The notes below the pieces were generated by a model, which had not been told where the DNA came from, did not search any database, and saw nothing but the letters and a program-made list of their open reading frames with translations. Shown piece after piece: positions 21,590 through 30,907 of a DNA stretch of 64,000 nucleotides. This DNA is from Pythium myriotylum (lineage: Eukaryota; Oomycota; Peronosporomycetes; Pythiales; Pythiaceae): the NCBI GenBank assembly GCA_023091665.1, contig JALJCQ010000014.1, positions 620,001 through 684,000 on the forward strand, written 5' to 3'. The first letter of the stretch is position 1. Each line of letters opens with the position of its first letter. The translations under genes were made by a program, and so were the position numbers.

Positions 21590-21606
21590 CTCACTCCCCA
21601 ATCTCC
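21590..21606 (+). promoter_or_regulatory. Oomycete Inr-like element before gene C
   Basis: ctcactccccaatctcc differs from the gene B element at two positions and lies about 30 nt before the ATG at 21637. Confidence 0.55.
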
Positions 21607-21636
21607 TCGGCTTCGCACAACGACGTCTCACCAAGC

Positions 21637-22359
21637 ATGAAGTGCACCTCTTTCTTCTTGCTCGCTGCCATCACATTCTCTGCCGCCAATGCTGCTTCCT
21701 CGACACCCATTGGCAACCTCCGCGGTCTGCAGACCGGTCCCGAGGCCCTCGACTTTGCTGCCGTGAACCAAGTCGCGTCTTTCAACGGTCTCCATGCCGG
21801 AGAGCAGATCTTGAAGGCCGTGAACGACGCCTTCCCGGACGACGACAAAGTAAACGGCGACCAGCTCTTTCATATCGCAACACGTCTGCTGAACAAGGAT
21901 GCGACGCTCGAGACGGCTGATAAGAGCACGCAGGGCATTGTGGCTGCGATCCACAAGGCCGTTGAGAAGCTCTTCCCCGGTGAGGACTTCAACGTGGCTC
22001 TGGGCCGCGTGCTATCAAAGATCCCAAGTCCGGCAGCGGCCCGTCGCCTCGCAGGAGGCTCGCCACTTGAGAGTATCAACTTCTCGGACGTGAATCAAGT
22101 GGCGTCGTTCAACGGTCTCCACGCGGGCGAGGAGATCTTGAAGGCGGTGAACGATGCATTCCCAGACGATGACAAGGTGGACGGCGACCAGCTCTTGAGT
22201 GTGGCGAAGCGGTTGTTGTCGAAGGACGCGACTTTGGATACGGCAGAGAAGAGCACTAAGGGCATCGTGGCTGCGATCCACAAGGCCTTTGAGAAGCTCT
22301 TCCCTGGCGAAGTCTTCGACGATGCCCTGCGTCGTGTACTAAAGACGATCCCCAAGTAG
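21637..22359 (+). CDS. Small secreted protein C with tandemly duplicated domain, 240 aa
   Basis: Signal peptide MKCTSFFLLAAITFSAANA, NLRGLQT at about 28-34, then two copies of the family domain (about 40-125 and 145-240). The two are very similar: VNQVASFNGLHAGEQILKA against VNQVASFNGLHAGEEILKA, with LLNKDATLETADKSTQG against LLSKDATLDTAEKSTKG. They are joined by IPSPAAARRLAGGSPLES, so the linker contains a second R-x-L-x (RRLA) sequence. Copy 1 still ends VLSKIP and copy 2 ends VLKTIPK, so the gene looks like a fusion of two single-domain genes or an internal duplication that removed a stop and signal peptide. No introns or cysteines. Function unknown. Confidence 0.87.
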   Translation: MKCTSFFLLAAITFSAANAASSTPIGNLRGLQTGPEALDFAAVNQVASFNGLHAGEQILKAVNDAFPDDDKVNGDQLFHIATRLLNKDATLETADKSTQGIVAAIHKAVEKLFPGEDFNVALGRVLSKIPSPAAARRLAGGSPLESINFSDVNQVASFNGLHAGEEILKAVNDAFPDDDKVDGDQLLSVAKRLLSKDATLDTAEKSTKGIVAAIHKAFEKLFPGEVFDDALRRVLKTIPK

Positions 22360-23607
22360 GAAGCGATCACCTCGCGCTTTTTGCGTTTAGTTATTGTTTT
22401 AATTGCATGCATTTACTGACTTTGGTGTTGCTCATGGCGAAATTGACTCGTTGTTCGGCTCGTTATCACGATCCAGAGCAGGGAGCTTTGTGGTGCAATC
22501 ATGGAGAGCAGTATCAGGACTGAACCCCACATTCGTGGCTTCTCCAGTCGTTGGACCTGATTGGAGTGGGATTGCTTATTCCAGAATGACGGGACAACCA
22601 CAGCTGCGTCATGATGCGTCGGTGCTGTACTGGTGATTGGCAAGCGATCACGCTCAAGTAGGTGGACAGTGCCAACTTCGAACAGTCCAGAAGCCAGAGA
22701 GCGCGTCGCGTCATCCACTAGACGGCGATCTCGAGGGCCTCAATCAGTGGGAGCCATCCCTCTCGGAAATCCACTGCCTTTCGCACCCATGGAGCACTGC
22801 GAGTGTGCTGACCACGAGTCTCTCGAACGATTCTCGCTTTCCGCACATCGGAGACCCAATCTGCCAACGGCCATCTCGACGAGCTCAACTTCACGTGGCC
22901 ATGTGCGACCACCCTTCCTCGCTCCTACTCAAGGACCCATTGCCACCAGAATCAAGGAACAGCGTCTCCGCAGGGCCACGACAAGTAGCGGCGATGGTCA
23001 AAGTCTCCCTCGACCACCGTGTCTGGTGACGAGATATCACGGGCCGCCGAATTGCCAAACGTTGAAGGTTCTACACCATCCAGTGGACTAACGCGTCACC
23101 CGAAAAGACGGCGCACACATGACCTTTACTGACTTCCAGGCCGACATGGGTACATTTACATCTCCCAAAACAAGGTCTATTCCTTCGTCACATTTTGATC
23201 ATTAAACCATACCTAAAAATACCTTCTTTTGACAGAATGTAATAAGTTCAGAACGCATTGTTGGACCTTGTTTTGGGAAATGGTCGTAAAAAGGACGGAC
23301 CGCTTCGCGGCATCGCGCCTCGATCGGGTTCCCAGCTGCTTCGCCGAGCTTTTAGCGTAGAAATAGCCACTGCTCGTTCCCACGCGCGTCTTGTCCGCTG
23401 GACGATGCGATAGCCGCTGACGAGCCTGCAGGTCTGGCCCGAGCCGTTGGGGCAGCTGGCCGCGACCAGGATCCGACCCTTGGTGCGCTCCGTCTTTGCC
23501 GAGCGCGCATCGCGCCTTCAAGAAGAAGAAGCGGCAGGCAGTCACAACCCCATTTGTCGTGGAGAGCCCTGGCACAGATTGTCGAGGCAAAGACGCCGTG
23601 CACTGCA

Positions 23608-23638
<31 letters not shown>

Positions 23639-23650
23639 CGCTCGCTTCCC
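22360..23650. other. Intergenic, 1.3 kb, ends in a CT microsatellite
   Basis: Frames at 22633-23091 have no signal peptide, motif or consistent bias and are not called. An AT-rich part lies near 23150-23230. The stretch from 23280 is GC-rich and forms the 5' region of the mucin-like gene, with a CT run at 23608-23629. Confidence 0.5.
23608..23629. repeat. (CT)11 microsatellite in the leader of the mucin-like gene
   Basis: Pure CT run 22 bp long, ending about 20 bp before the ATG at 23651. CT-rich leaders are common before highly expressed eukaryotic genes, but a role here is not shown. Confidence 0.8.
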
Positions 23651-24985
23651 ATGGCGCGGTCTCGACAAACAGGTCTGTCGCGACGGCGCGCGCTGCTCGT
23701 GCTTCTCGCGGTCGTGTGCGCGGCGTGGCTGGCGCCGCTCGCCGTCGCCGAGGACACGACGCCGGCGCCGACCACGGCCAAGCCCACCGAAAAGCCCACG
23801 GAGGCGCCCGCGCCGACGACCACGCCGGCGCCCACCTCCGCTCCATCGCCCACGCCCACGACGACGCCGGCGCCGACAACAACGCCGGCACCAAGCCCCA
23901 CGCCCACGCCGGCGCCTTCCCCGACGCCCACTCCAACCCCGACGCCCACAGAGACTCCAGCTCCGACTCCGACGCCCAAGCCCGCGGCGGACTCTGGGTC
24001 CAAGGACATGATCGAGGGCAAATCGGCGTCGGGATCGGATAGCGACACGGAAGAGAAGACCCCCAAGCCCGTCAAGACGACCAAGGCGCCCAAGACCTCC
24101 GCACCCATCACGACGCCCAAGCCATCCCCGACGACAGCACCGCCGACTGTATGGACACCGACGCCCACGAGTGCGACTGACGGGTCGGGTAGCAGCGCGA
24201 ACAACCAGTCCAACGACACCAACAGCGAGCACAAGATGGTCGCCATCATGGTCGTCGCCGGCATCGCCGCTGTCTGTGTCCTCGGCCTCGTGGTCATCTG
24301 CGTGCTGCGTCGCAGCCGCACCGACGACGACATGGACACGCCTCTGCCGCAGATCGTCGTGCCTCCGTCAGCTGGTGCCGCGAGCAACCGCGGATCCATT
24401 CCGATCATGGGCCCGGGCGCCGCCAACTACTACAAGAACGGCCCCAAGCTCAGCATCACGACGTCGCAGGGCGTCGAGATGAGCGGCGGCGCGGCGCCGA
24501 TCACGAGCCCCGGTCTGCCGCCCAACTACCGCCCGTCGAACCGCCAGTCGCGGCTCGCGAGTCTCTCCCGCACGCCCACGCGAGCGCAGAACAACGCGAG
24601 CTTCACGGAGAGCGCGTACAGCGAGGCCAACACGTCGTCGATCCTCCGTCTCACCGCGACGTCCAACGCCACGAGTGGCTACACGGCCACTGCGACGCCC
24701 GAGATCGACCGCTCGACCGAGGGCCGCAAGTTCCGCTTCACGAGCGACTCGTCGGTCTCGTCTCTCAATGACAGCGACACGAGCTCGGTCGTGAACCGAG
24801 GCGTCTCAGCGTCGTCGGTCGACCGTTATTACGCAGACCCGTCGCAGAGCCAGAGCATCGGCGGCACGAGCGCCAAGAACTGGTACAAGCCAGTCGAGAC
24901 GCCGTCTGCGACCCACGCTCGTGGCACGGCCGACTTCGAGCGCGACAGTGCCGACAGTGGCGATCGCACGTCGTTCGAACTATAG
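23651..24985 (+). CDS. Mucin-like single-pass membrane protein, 444 aa
   Basis: Residues 1-32 form a signal peptide (basic MARSRQTGLSRRR, then a Leu/Ala-rich core). Residues about 33-110 are Pro/Thr-rich repeats of the type TPAPTTTPAPS, expected to carry O-glycans. A charged Lys/Thr/Pro segment, the single transmembrane helix MVAIMVVAGIAAVCVLGLVV at about residues 196-215, and a Ser-rich cytoplasmic tail of about 225 residues follow. The frame is open upstream to 23447, but the ATG at 23651 starts the signal peptide and sits right after the CT run. It probably acts at the cell surface or wall; partners unknown. A 22-nt poly-C run begins 4 nt past the stop. Confidence 0.8.
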   Translation: MARSRQTGLSRRRALLVLLAVVCAAWLAPLAVAEDTTPAPTTAKPTEKPTEAPAPTTTPAPTSAPSPTPTTTPAPTTTPAPSPTPTPAPSPTPTPTPTPTETPAPTPTPKPAADSGSKDMIEGKSASGSDSDTEEKTPKPVKTTKAPKTSAPITTPKPSPTTAPPTVWTPTPTSATDGSGSSANNQSNDTNSEHKMVAIMVVAGIAAVCVLGLVVICVLRRSRTDDDMDTPLPQIVVPPSAGAASNRGSIPIMGPGAANYYKNGPKLSITTSQGVEMSGGAAPITSPGLPPNYRPSNRQSRLASLSRTPTRAQNNASFTESAYSEANTSSILRLTATSNATSGYTATATPEIDRSTEGRKFRFTSDSSVSSLNDSDTSSVVNRGVSASSVDRYYADPSQSQSIGGTSAKNWYKPVETPSATHARGTADFERDSADSGDRTSFEL

Positions 24986-24988
24986 AAT

Positions 24989-25010
24989 CCCCCCCCCCCC
25001 CCCCCCCCCC
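24989..25010. repeat. Poly-C tract, 22 nt
   Basis: Starts 4 nt after the stop codon of the mucin-like gene, hence inside its 3' UTR. The rest of 25011-25301 shows no gene. Confidence 0.95.
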
Positions 25011-25301
25011 GCATAGGTCGTCAGGTGTACTCTAATTATTCAGACGGCTCAGTCTCCTAACGAGCAAACTTACCCCCGTAGAATACAACCCTCATCCAAC
25101 ACTTGTTGCCAAGCAACCATCCTTCTTGAATGGTAAGCCCTGCGAGCAAGAGTCTGTCCACTCCTTTCTCAGCTACCAGCGCAAAACCCACTAACCTCGG
25201 TCATTTCTCCTAGTAGTCGGTAAGCTCGTTTGGGATGCTCGTTGTTGAACAAATTGTCTTATGATCACGCGGATATCTTTCGTAGAACTCTAGAGATGTA
25301 G

Positions 25302-26625
25302 CTATTCGTCGTCGTCTTCCTCAATTTTGTCGTTGACCCCTTCCTCCTGCTTCGTAGCTCGCGTAGCCTTCCTCGGCGAGCTCCTCTTCTTGTTGTCCTT
25401 GTCAAAAGTCAGGCTCTTCGGACGAACCTCCAAGACCGCGCCATTTGGAAGATCCGCGAGGCGGTAGGGGCCATATTGTACGCGGATCAACCGCTTCACG
25501 ACAAGTCGCACGTGCGCTAGCGCCTTGCGCACTTCACGGTTCTAGTAAATCAGAGGGAGTCAAGAAAAAGTGAACACACCAGTCCGAGGACAAAGAACTA
25601 CAGCACTCGAGACTCACCTTGCCCTCTGCGAGCTTCACCTGCAGCCACGAGTCCTTCTTGTTGGTGGATTGCACAAACGCGTGGATCGATCGATACCTGC
25701 ATCAGCATCAAAGACGTCAGACAATACCAACTCACTCCAAGCATAAAGATCCCGCCTCACTTGATGCCATCGACGATCGGACCTCGACGCAATTCGTCCA
25801 GCTTGGATGGAGTCACCTAGAGCATCCTCCTTCCACGTCAGCTCACTGAAAAGCTCTTCCTACAAAACAGACCAACGTACACTGCCGCGGACGAGCACTT
25901 TGTAGACGCGCACGATCTCGCTCTTGGGGTGTTCCAGCTCGCGCGCGTACTCGCCGTCGTTCGTGAAGAGCAGCAAGCCTTCCGTGTTGAAATCCAGACG
26001 GCCCACAGGCATCATGTGCTGCTTGAGCCCCATGACGCGGAGGCGATCGAAGATCGTCGGCCGGTTCTCCGGGTCATTGGCCGTCACCAGTTCCTGTCGT
26101 TCACGGCGTTGTTACTTCCACTGCTCAACCCCGCGCCAGCCTCCTGACCCCCCAGCCACTTACACCAGCGAGCTTGTTGGCCATCCACACTTTCCGCCGC
26201 AGCGTCTTGGCCAGCGGCTTGCCCTTGACGAGCACCGCGTCGCGCTCCACGTCCACGTTCGTCGCGAGGTCCGTCACGAGCTTGCCGTTCACCGTGACCT
26301 CGTGGGCCTGGATGAGCTTCTCGGCCTCGCGCCGCGAGCACACGCCCGCGAGTGCGATGCGTTTCGCCAGTCGCAGCGGCTTGAGCGTCGACGGATCGCT
26401 CGCGTCGCTCGCTGGCGTCGACTGCTCCGAGGCGGCGACGGCCGCGAGGGGCTTCCTGGACGCCGACGGCTCTTTCTCGCGGTAGAACTTCTTGATCGTG
26501 ATCACGCTGCGCGCGAGGGGTGGCGCGTAACCTTGGTTACGCATGAGTGTACCCGTAGGCGCCCATACGCGCGTGCTTGTCGCGTAGGGACGCACGCAAC
26601 GCCGCAGCATTTGCGTCGCGAGCAT
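25302..26625 (-). CDS. RNA pseudouridine synthase, RsuA/RluB family, probably mitochondrial, 349 aa, five exons
   Basis: It isomerises uridine in structured RNA. CDS on the minus strand is join(26625..26164, 26093..25881, 25816..25761, 25696..25618, 25541..25302). Introns are 70, 64, 64 and 76 nt with GT-AG ends (donors GTAAGT, GTACGT, GTGAGG, GTGAGT), and the sum of exons keeps frame. The N-terminus is rich in Arg/Ala/Thr without acidic residues, a likely mitochondrial targeting peptide. An S4 RNA-binding domain follows (LAKRIALAGVCSRREAEKLI ... VTVNGKLV), then catalytic motif II VGRLDFNTEGLLLFTNDGEY with the nucleophile Asp, and EGKNREVRKALAHVRLVVKR near the end. The C-terminus is a Lys/Glu tail. 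An initiator-like ctccattccgac lies about 25 nt before the start. Confidence 0.92.
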
Positions 26626-27823
26626 GTTGCCCTTGGCCTTGGCCTTGGCGTCGGAATGGAGGGGTGCTCGGGTCCGATACCGATCTAGTACCGGTTATAG
26701 GTTATGGATAGGAACCGGTTCTGGCAGTTAAGAACTGTGTCACAAGGTTTGATGTCCGGCGATCGGATTTCGCAGGGAGGAGGACCCGACCCGTTGTGGG
26801 TTTCGTGGGGTCGCGGGCTGAGTTCGGCCCTTCGGGCTTTTGTTCTGGAAAGTTGGAGAGTTGGCGTTGGTTTTCCAACTCATCTGGGCAGCAGCGCCAT
26901 CAGCGGGCGCGGCAACACACGGTCTGCCGAGCCGGTCGTGGAACATGCGGCGAGAGTGGTTCTCCGTGTTGATCTGGTCGCGACGCGGACCAGGCCGCCG
27001 CGACGCCAAGTGGCGCCAACACGCCCCGGATGAGTTGGCGCCATGGCTGCCCAGCGGTCGTGGAACGAAGAAGAATCTGACGCCAAGTAATTGCGACAGC
27101 GACGCGAGCGCGTGGATGGGGACGGGAGAAAGAACTAGATACCGAGCGGATCCCTCCCTCCTTCCTTCTCGCCCCTCGCCGGCTTCCACGCGGCCGAGAC
27201 ACAGAGCCGGCGGGTCTCACGAATACTCACGCCACCATCTCTTCCTTCGTGGGCTTCATGTGTGATTCCGCAAAGGGGATGACTGTCCCACGAGGTTTGC
27301 GGGGTCCCATTTGCCGAGGCAAACGGGAGGAGGGCTGGCTGATAACCCCAACCACAGAGAGACGAGGAGATTGCCCTAGCCCTGAATCGAGGGCTGCTCT
27401 GCGATGCGGACTCGCGCGCCCCTAGCCCCACCTGTTTTCTATCCTTTTTTTTTTTTTGTGCTTGTGTGTGGTGTTCCCGAGCCACGGTGACTGTGGATGG
27501 TGGCACCCCCTTTCTGCGTCCCCGCCAACGTTTCCCCAACCGCTGGGAGCACTTGTTGCCTTTTGCGTTGAAGAGTGCAGCCACCCAACCGGCGAATGGG
27601 CTAAAGCGCCCGACCGCGCAGAACTGTTCTGGACAACCGCTCCATGTGGGAGAGTGACGGCGGGTGACTGGGCACGACAGTAGACCAGCCGGGCGCTTCA
27701 ACTCCCCTCCGCCCCTCTCTCCGACCGACCGCCGAGCCGCCTCGAGCCGAGCCGCAAGCGCCGTCGGCCCCCAGAACCGTTCCGCCCCTCCCGAGCGCAC
27801 GCCACCGCTTCTCTCGCCTCGGC
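26626..27823. other. Divergent intergenic region between pseudouridine synthase and OGT genes
   Basis: GC-rich, about 1.2 kb, with a 13-T run near 27440 and several GGCGCC/ggcgccaa sequences around 27010-27050. Long frames on both strands lack any motif and look like by-products of GC content. It probably contains both promoters. Confidence 0.5.
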
Positions 27824-30800
27824 ATGGAGTTCCAGCCGGCCTATCCGCGCGCGCCAACGTACGCGGCCGACGCGGCCGCCATGGAGAGCGCGGCGCAGCG
27901 CTTCACCTGTACGTCTATTTGGTTCTTGTTCTTTACGGCGTGTGGTTCTCGTTCCGTTGGCGTTCTCCTCACCGCTGGAACCGTTCTCTCTCTAGACCTC
28001 TACAACCTCGCGCACCACCAGTACTCGCTCGGGTACTACCACGAGGCGCTCCATCTCTGCGAGCAGCTCTACGAGACCGACGCCTTCCGCGCCGAGAACC
28101 TGCTGCTGCTCGGCGCGCTCCACTTCCAGCTCGGCAACTACGCCGAGAGCATCTTCTACAACCAGCAGTGCATCCGCGTGGACCCGGCCTTCGCCGAGGC
28201 CTACGGCAACCTCGGCAACGCGCTCAAGGAGATCGGCGACCTGCTCGGCGCCATCCAGTTCTACCTCAAGGCCATCAAGCTCCACCCGCGCTTCTCGGAC
28301 GCCTACAACAACCTCGCCAACTCGTACATGCAGCTCGGCCAGACCAGCGAGGCCGTCGAGACCTACAAGATGGCGCTCGTGCTCGACCCGTCGCTCGTCG
28401 ACGCGCACAGCAACCTCGGCAACCTCCTGAAGGCCCAGGGACGCTACGAAGAGGCCAAGCGCTGCTACACAGAGGCCATCCGCGTCAAGCCCACGTTCGC
28501 CATCGCCTGGAGCAACCTCGCCGGCGTCTACAAGGACCTCGGGCAGCCCGCGCTCGCGGTCGAGCACTACCAAGAAGCCATCCGCCTCGCGCCCGAGTTC
28601 GCCGACGCGCACAGCAACCTCGGCAACGTGCTCAAGGAGAACGGGCGCGTCGCCGAGGCCATCGCGGCCTACAAGAACGCGCTCGCGATCCGCCCCGACT
28701 TTGCCATCGCCTACGGCAACCTCGCCAGCGCCTACTACGACGCCGGCCAGATCGAGCTCGCCGTGCAGACCTTCCGCCACGCCATCCAGCTCGAGCCCAA
28801 CTTCCCGGACGCCTACAACAACCTCGGCAACGCGCTGCGCGAGATGGGCCAGCTCGAGCAGGCCATCAACTGCTACCGCACGGCGCTGCGCCTCAAACCC
28901 GACCACCCGCACGCCTACAACAACCTCGGCAACGCGCTCAAGGACAAGGGCATGGTCAAGGAGGCCATCCACTGCTACACGACGGCCGCGAGGCTCATGC
29001 CGCGCTTCGCCGCAGCGCACAGCAACCTGGGCAGCGTGCTCAAGGAGCAAGGCAAGCTCGACCAGGCGCTCGCGCACTACCAAGAAGCCATCGCGATCGA
29101 CCCGGGCTTTGCGGACGCATACAGCAACATGGGCAACGTGTTTAAGGACCTGAACCGACTAGAAGAGGCCATCCAGTGCTACAGCACGGCGATCCGACTG
29201 AAGCCGCAGTTCCCCGACGCCTACAGCAACCTCGCGAGCGCGTACAAGGACGGCGGCCGACTCGACGACGCGATCACCTGCTACCGCAAGGCGCTGTCGT
29301 TGCGCCCCAACTTTCCCGACGCGTTCGCCAACTACTTCCACTCGATGGTGTTTATCTGCGACTGGTCTCAGCGCGAAGACGACCTCAAGAAGCTCATGGC
29401 GTTCCTGGACGCGCAGCTCGCGACGGACAATGTGCTTCCATCCGTGCAGCCGTTCCACGCGCTCGTGTATCCGCTGAGTATGCAGAGATTCATGGAGATC
29501 TCGCGTCGGTACGCTGAGCGTGCCAAGCTCAGCGTGAGCCTTGTGGAGATGCCGCCAATGAGGTTCAAGGCCAAGCTGCCGGCCGAGCGACTTCGAATCG
29601 GCTACGTTAGTTCCGATCTGGGCAACCATCCGCTCGCGCACTTGATGCAGAGCGTGTTTGGCTTCCACAACAAGGCCAAGTTCGAGGTGTTCTGCTACTC
29701 GACGTCCCCGGACGACGGATCGATCTGGCGCCGCAAGATCTCCAGTGAGGTCGAGCATTTCAAGGACATTAGCATGGTCAACAACGGCGACGCCGCCAAG
29801 ATGATCCAGCGCGACGGCATCCACATTTTGATCAACTTGAACGGATACACGAAGGGCGCGCGCAACGAGATTTTCGCGCTCAAGCCGGCGCCGATCCAAG
29901 TGAGCTACATGGGCTTCTGCGGTACGCTCGGCGCCGACTATGTGCAGTACATGATCGGCGATTCGGTCGTCGTGCCTCGTGAACACCGTCGCTACTTCAC
30001 GGAGAAGATGATCAACATGCCACACTCGTACTTTGTCAACGACCACAAGCAGTCAGCCCGCGACGTGCTTGATGTCGAGAAGTGTCCGACGCGACGAGAC
30101 TACGGAGTGCCCGAGGACAAATTTGTGTTTTGCAATTTCAACCAAGTGTACAAGATCGACCCTGTGACGTTCCGGACGTGGATGAATATTCTTAAGCGCG
30201 TGCCAAACTCAATTTTGTGGCTGCTGCGGTTCCCGCCACTCGCTGAGGCGAATCTGCGAGCCGAGGCACGTGCGCTTGGCGTGAAGGACGCGCGACTCCA
30301 TTTCACGGACGTGGCCCCCAAGGACGAGCACCTGAAACGAGGTTACTTGGCCGATTTGTTCCTGGACACGCCCGAGTGTAACGCGCATACAACTGGATGT
30401 GACATTTTGTGGGGTGGCACGCCGATGATCACGATGCCGAAGGACCGTATGGCCTGCCGCGTGGCCTCGAGCTTGCTGAAGGCAGCGAACTTGAGTGAGC
30501 TCATCACGATGTCCCATGAAGAGTACGAAGAGCTGGCCGTTGCGCTGGCGAGCGACATGGACAAGCTGTGGGAAGTACGTCGACGGCTTGAGGAAGATCG
30601 CCTCACATGCCCACTGTTCGATACCGCACGCTGGGTCAAGAACATGGAGACCGGTCTCCTTTTGGCATGGGAGCGCCACGAGAAGGGACTCGAGCCCGAC
30701 CACATCGACGTGCCCGACATCCGTGAGCCCAAGGCCGCGGCACTCCACGACGAGCCAGCTGTCGCGACACCGGCGTTTTCGCTGAGCCCAAAGAAGAGCC

Positions 30801-30907
30801 CGACGCGATCTGCGAGCGTGCGCTCGCCACCCACTGCTGCGACCTCGAGAGGGCTGCCTCTGACAGCGCTGCTGTCTCCCTCACGATCGCCACAGGGCGA
30901 GAAGTAA
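27824..30907 (+). CDS. OGT: UDP-GlcNAc:peptide O-GlcNAc transferase (OGT/SECRET AGENT type, GT41), 998 aa
   Basis: It adds single GlcNAc residues to Ser/Thr of nuclear and cytosolic proteins. CDS is join(27824..27908, 27996..30907); the 87-nt intron (GTACGT...CTCTAG) lies in the leader of the first TPR. Residues about 40-470 are tandem 34-residue TPRs (repeated AYNNLGNALKE / A-x-SNLG pattern, roughly a dozen). The catalytic part follows: RIGYVSSDLGNHPLAHLM with His near 573, LINLNGYTKGARNEIFALKP, NFNQVYKIDP with Lys near 748, LDTPECNAHTTGCDILWGGT. These match metazoan OGT closely and argue against the SPINDLY O-fucosyltransferase branch. The C-terminus adds a Ser/Pro-rich tail (SPKKSPTRSASVRSPP). 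The intron is a multiple of three and has no stop, so retention would insert 29 mainly hydrophobic residues. Confidence 0.95.
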   Translation: MEFQPAYPRAPTYAADAAAMESAAQRFTCTSIWFLFFTACGSRSVGVLLTAGTVLSLDLYNLAHHQYSLGYYHEALHLCEQLYETDAFRAENLLLLGALHFQLGNYAESIFYNQQCIRVDPAFAEAYGNLGNALKEIGDLLGAIQFYLKAIKLHPRFSDAYNNLANSYMQLGQTSEAVETYKMALVLDPSLVDAHSNLGNLLKAQGRYEEAKRCYTEAIRVKPTFAIAWSNLAGVYKDLGQPALAVEHYQEAIRLAPEFADAHSNLGNVLKENGRVAEAIAAYKNALAIRPDFAIAYGNLASAYYDAGQIELAVQTFRHAIQLEPNFPDAYNNLGNALREMGQLEQAINCYRTALRLKPDHPHAYNNLGNALKDKGMVKEAIHCYTTAARLMPRFAAAHSNLGSVLKEQGKLDQALAHYQEAIAIDPGFADAYSNMGNVFKDLNRLEEAIQCYSTAIRLKPQFPDAYSNLASAYKDGGRLDDAITCYRKALSLRPNFPDAFANYFHSMVFICDWSQREDDLKKLMAFLDAQLATDNVLPSVQPFHALVYPLSMQRFMEISRRYAERAKLSVSLVEMPPMRFKAKLPAERLRIGYVSSDLGNHPLAHLMQSVFGFHNKAKFEVFCYSTSPDDGSIWRRKISSEVEHFKDISMVNNGDAAKMIQRDGIHILINLNGYTKGARNEIFALKPAPIQVSYMGFCGTLGADYVQYMIGDSVVVPREHRRYFTEKMINMPHSYFVNDHKQSARDVLDVEKCPTRRDYGVPEDKFVFCNFNQVYKIDPVTFRTWMNILKRVPNSILWLLRFPPLAEANLRAEARALGVKDARLHFTDVAPKDEHLKRGYLADLFLDTPECNAHTTGCDILWGGTPMITMPKDRMACRVASSLLKAANLSELITMSHEEYEELAVALASDMDKLWEVRRRLEEDRLTCPLFDTARWVKNMETGLLLAWERHEKGLEPDHIDVPDIREPKAAALHDEPAVATPAFSLSPKKSPTRSASVRSPPTAATSRGLPLTALLSPSRSPQGEK

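Noticed and set aside
22633..23091. 152-codon Ser/Arg-rich frame
   Set aside because: No family signal and an overlapping alternative frame of similar quality; not supported as a gene.
26740..27857. Several 100-240-codon frames on both strands upstream of OGT
   Set aside because: Mutually overlapping, no motif or signal peptide; stop-poor because of GC content.
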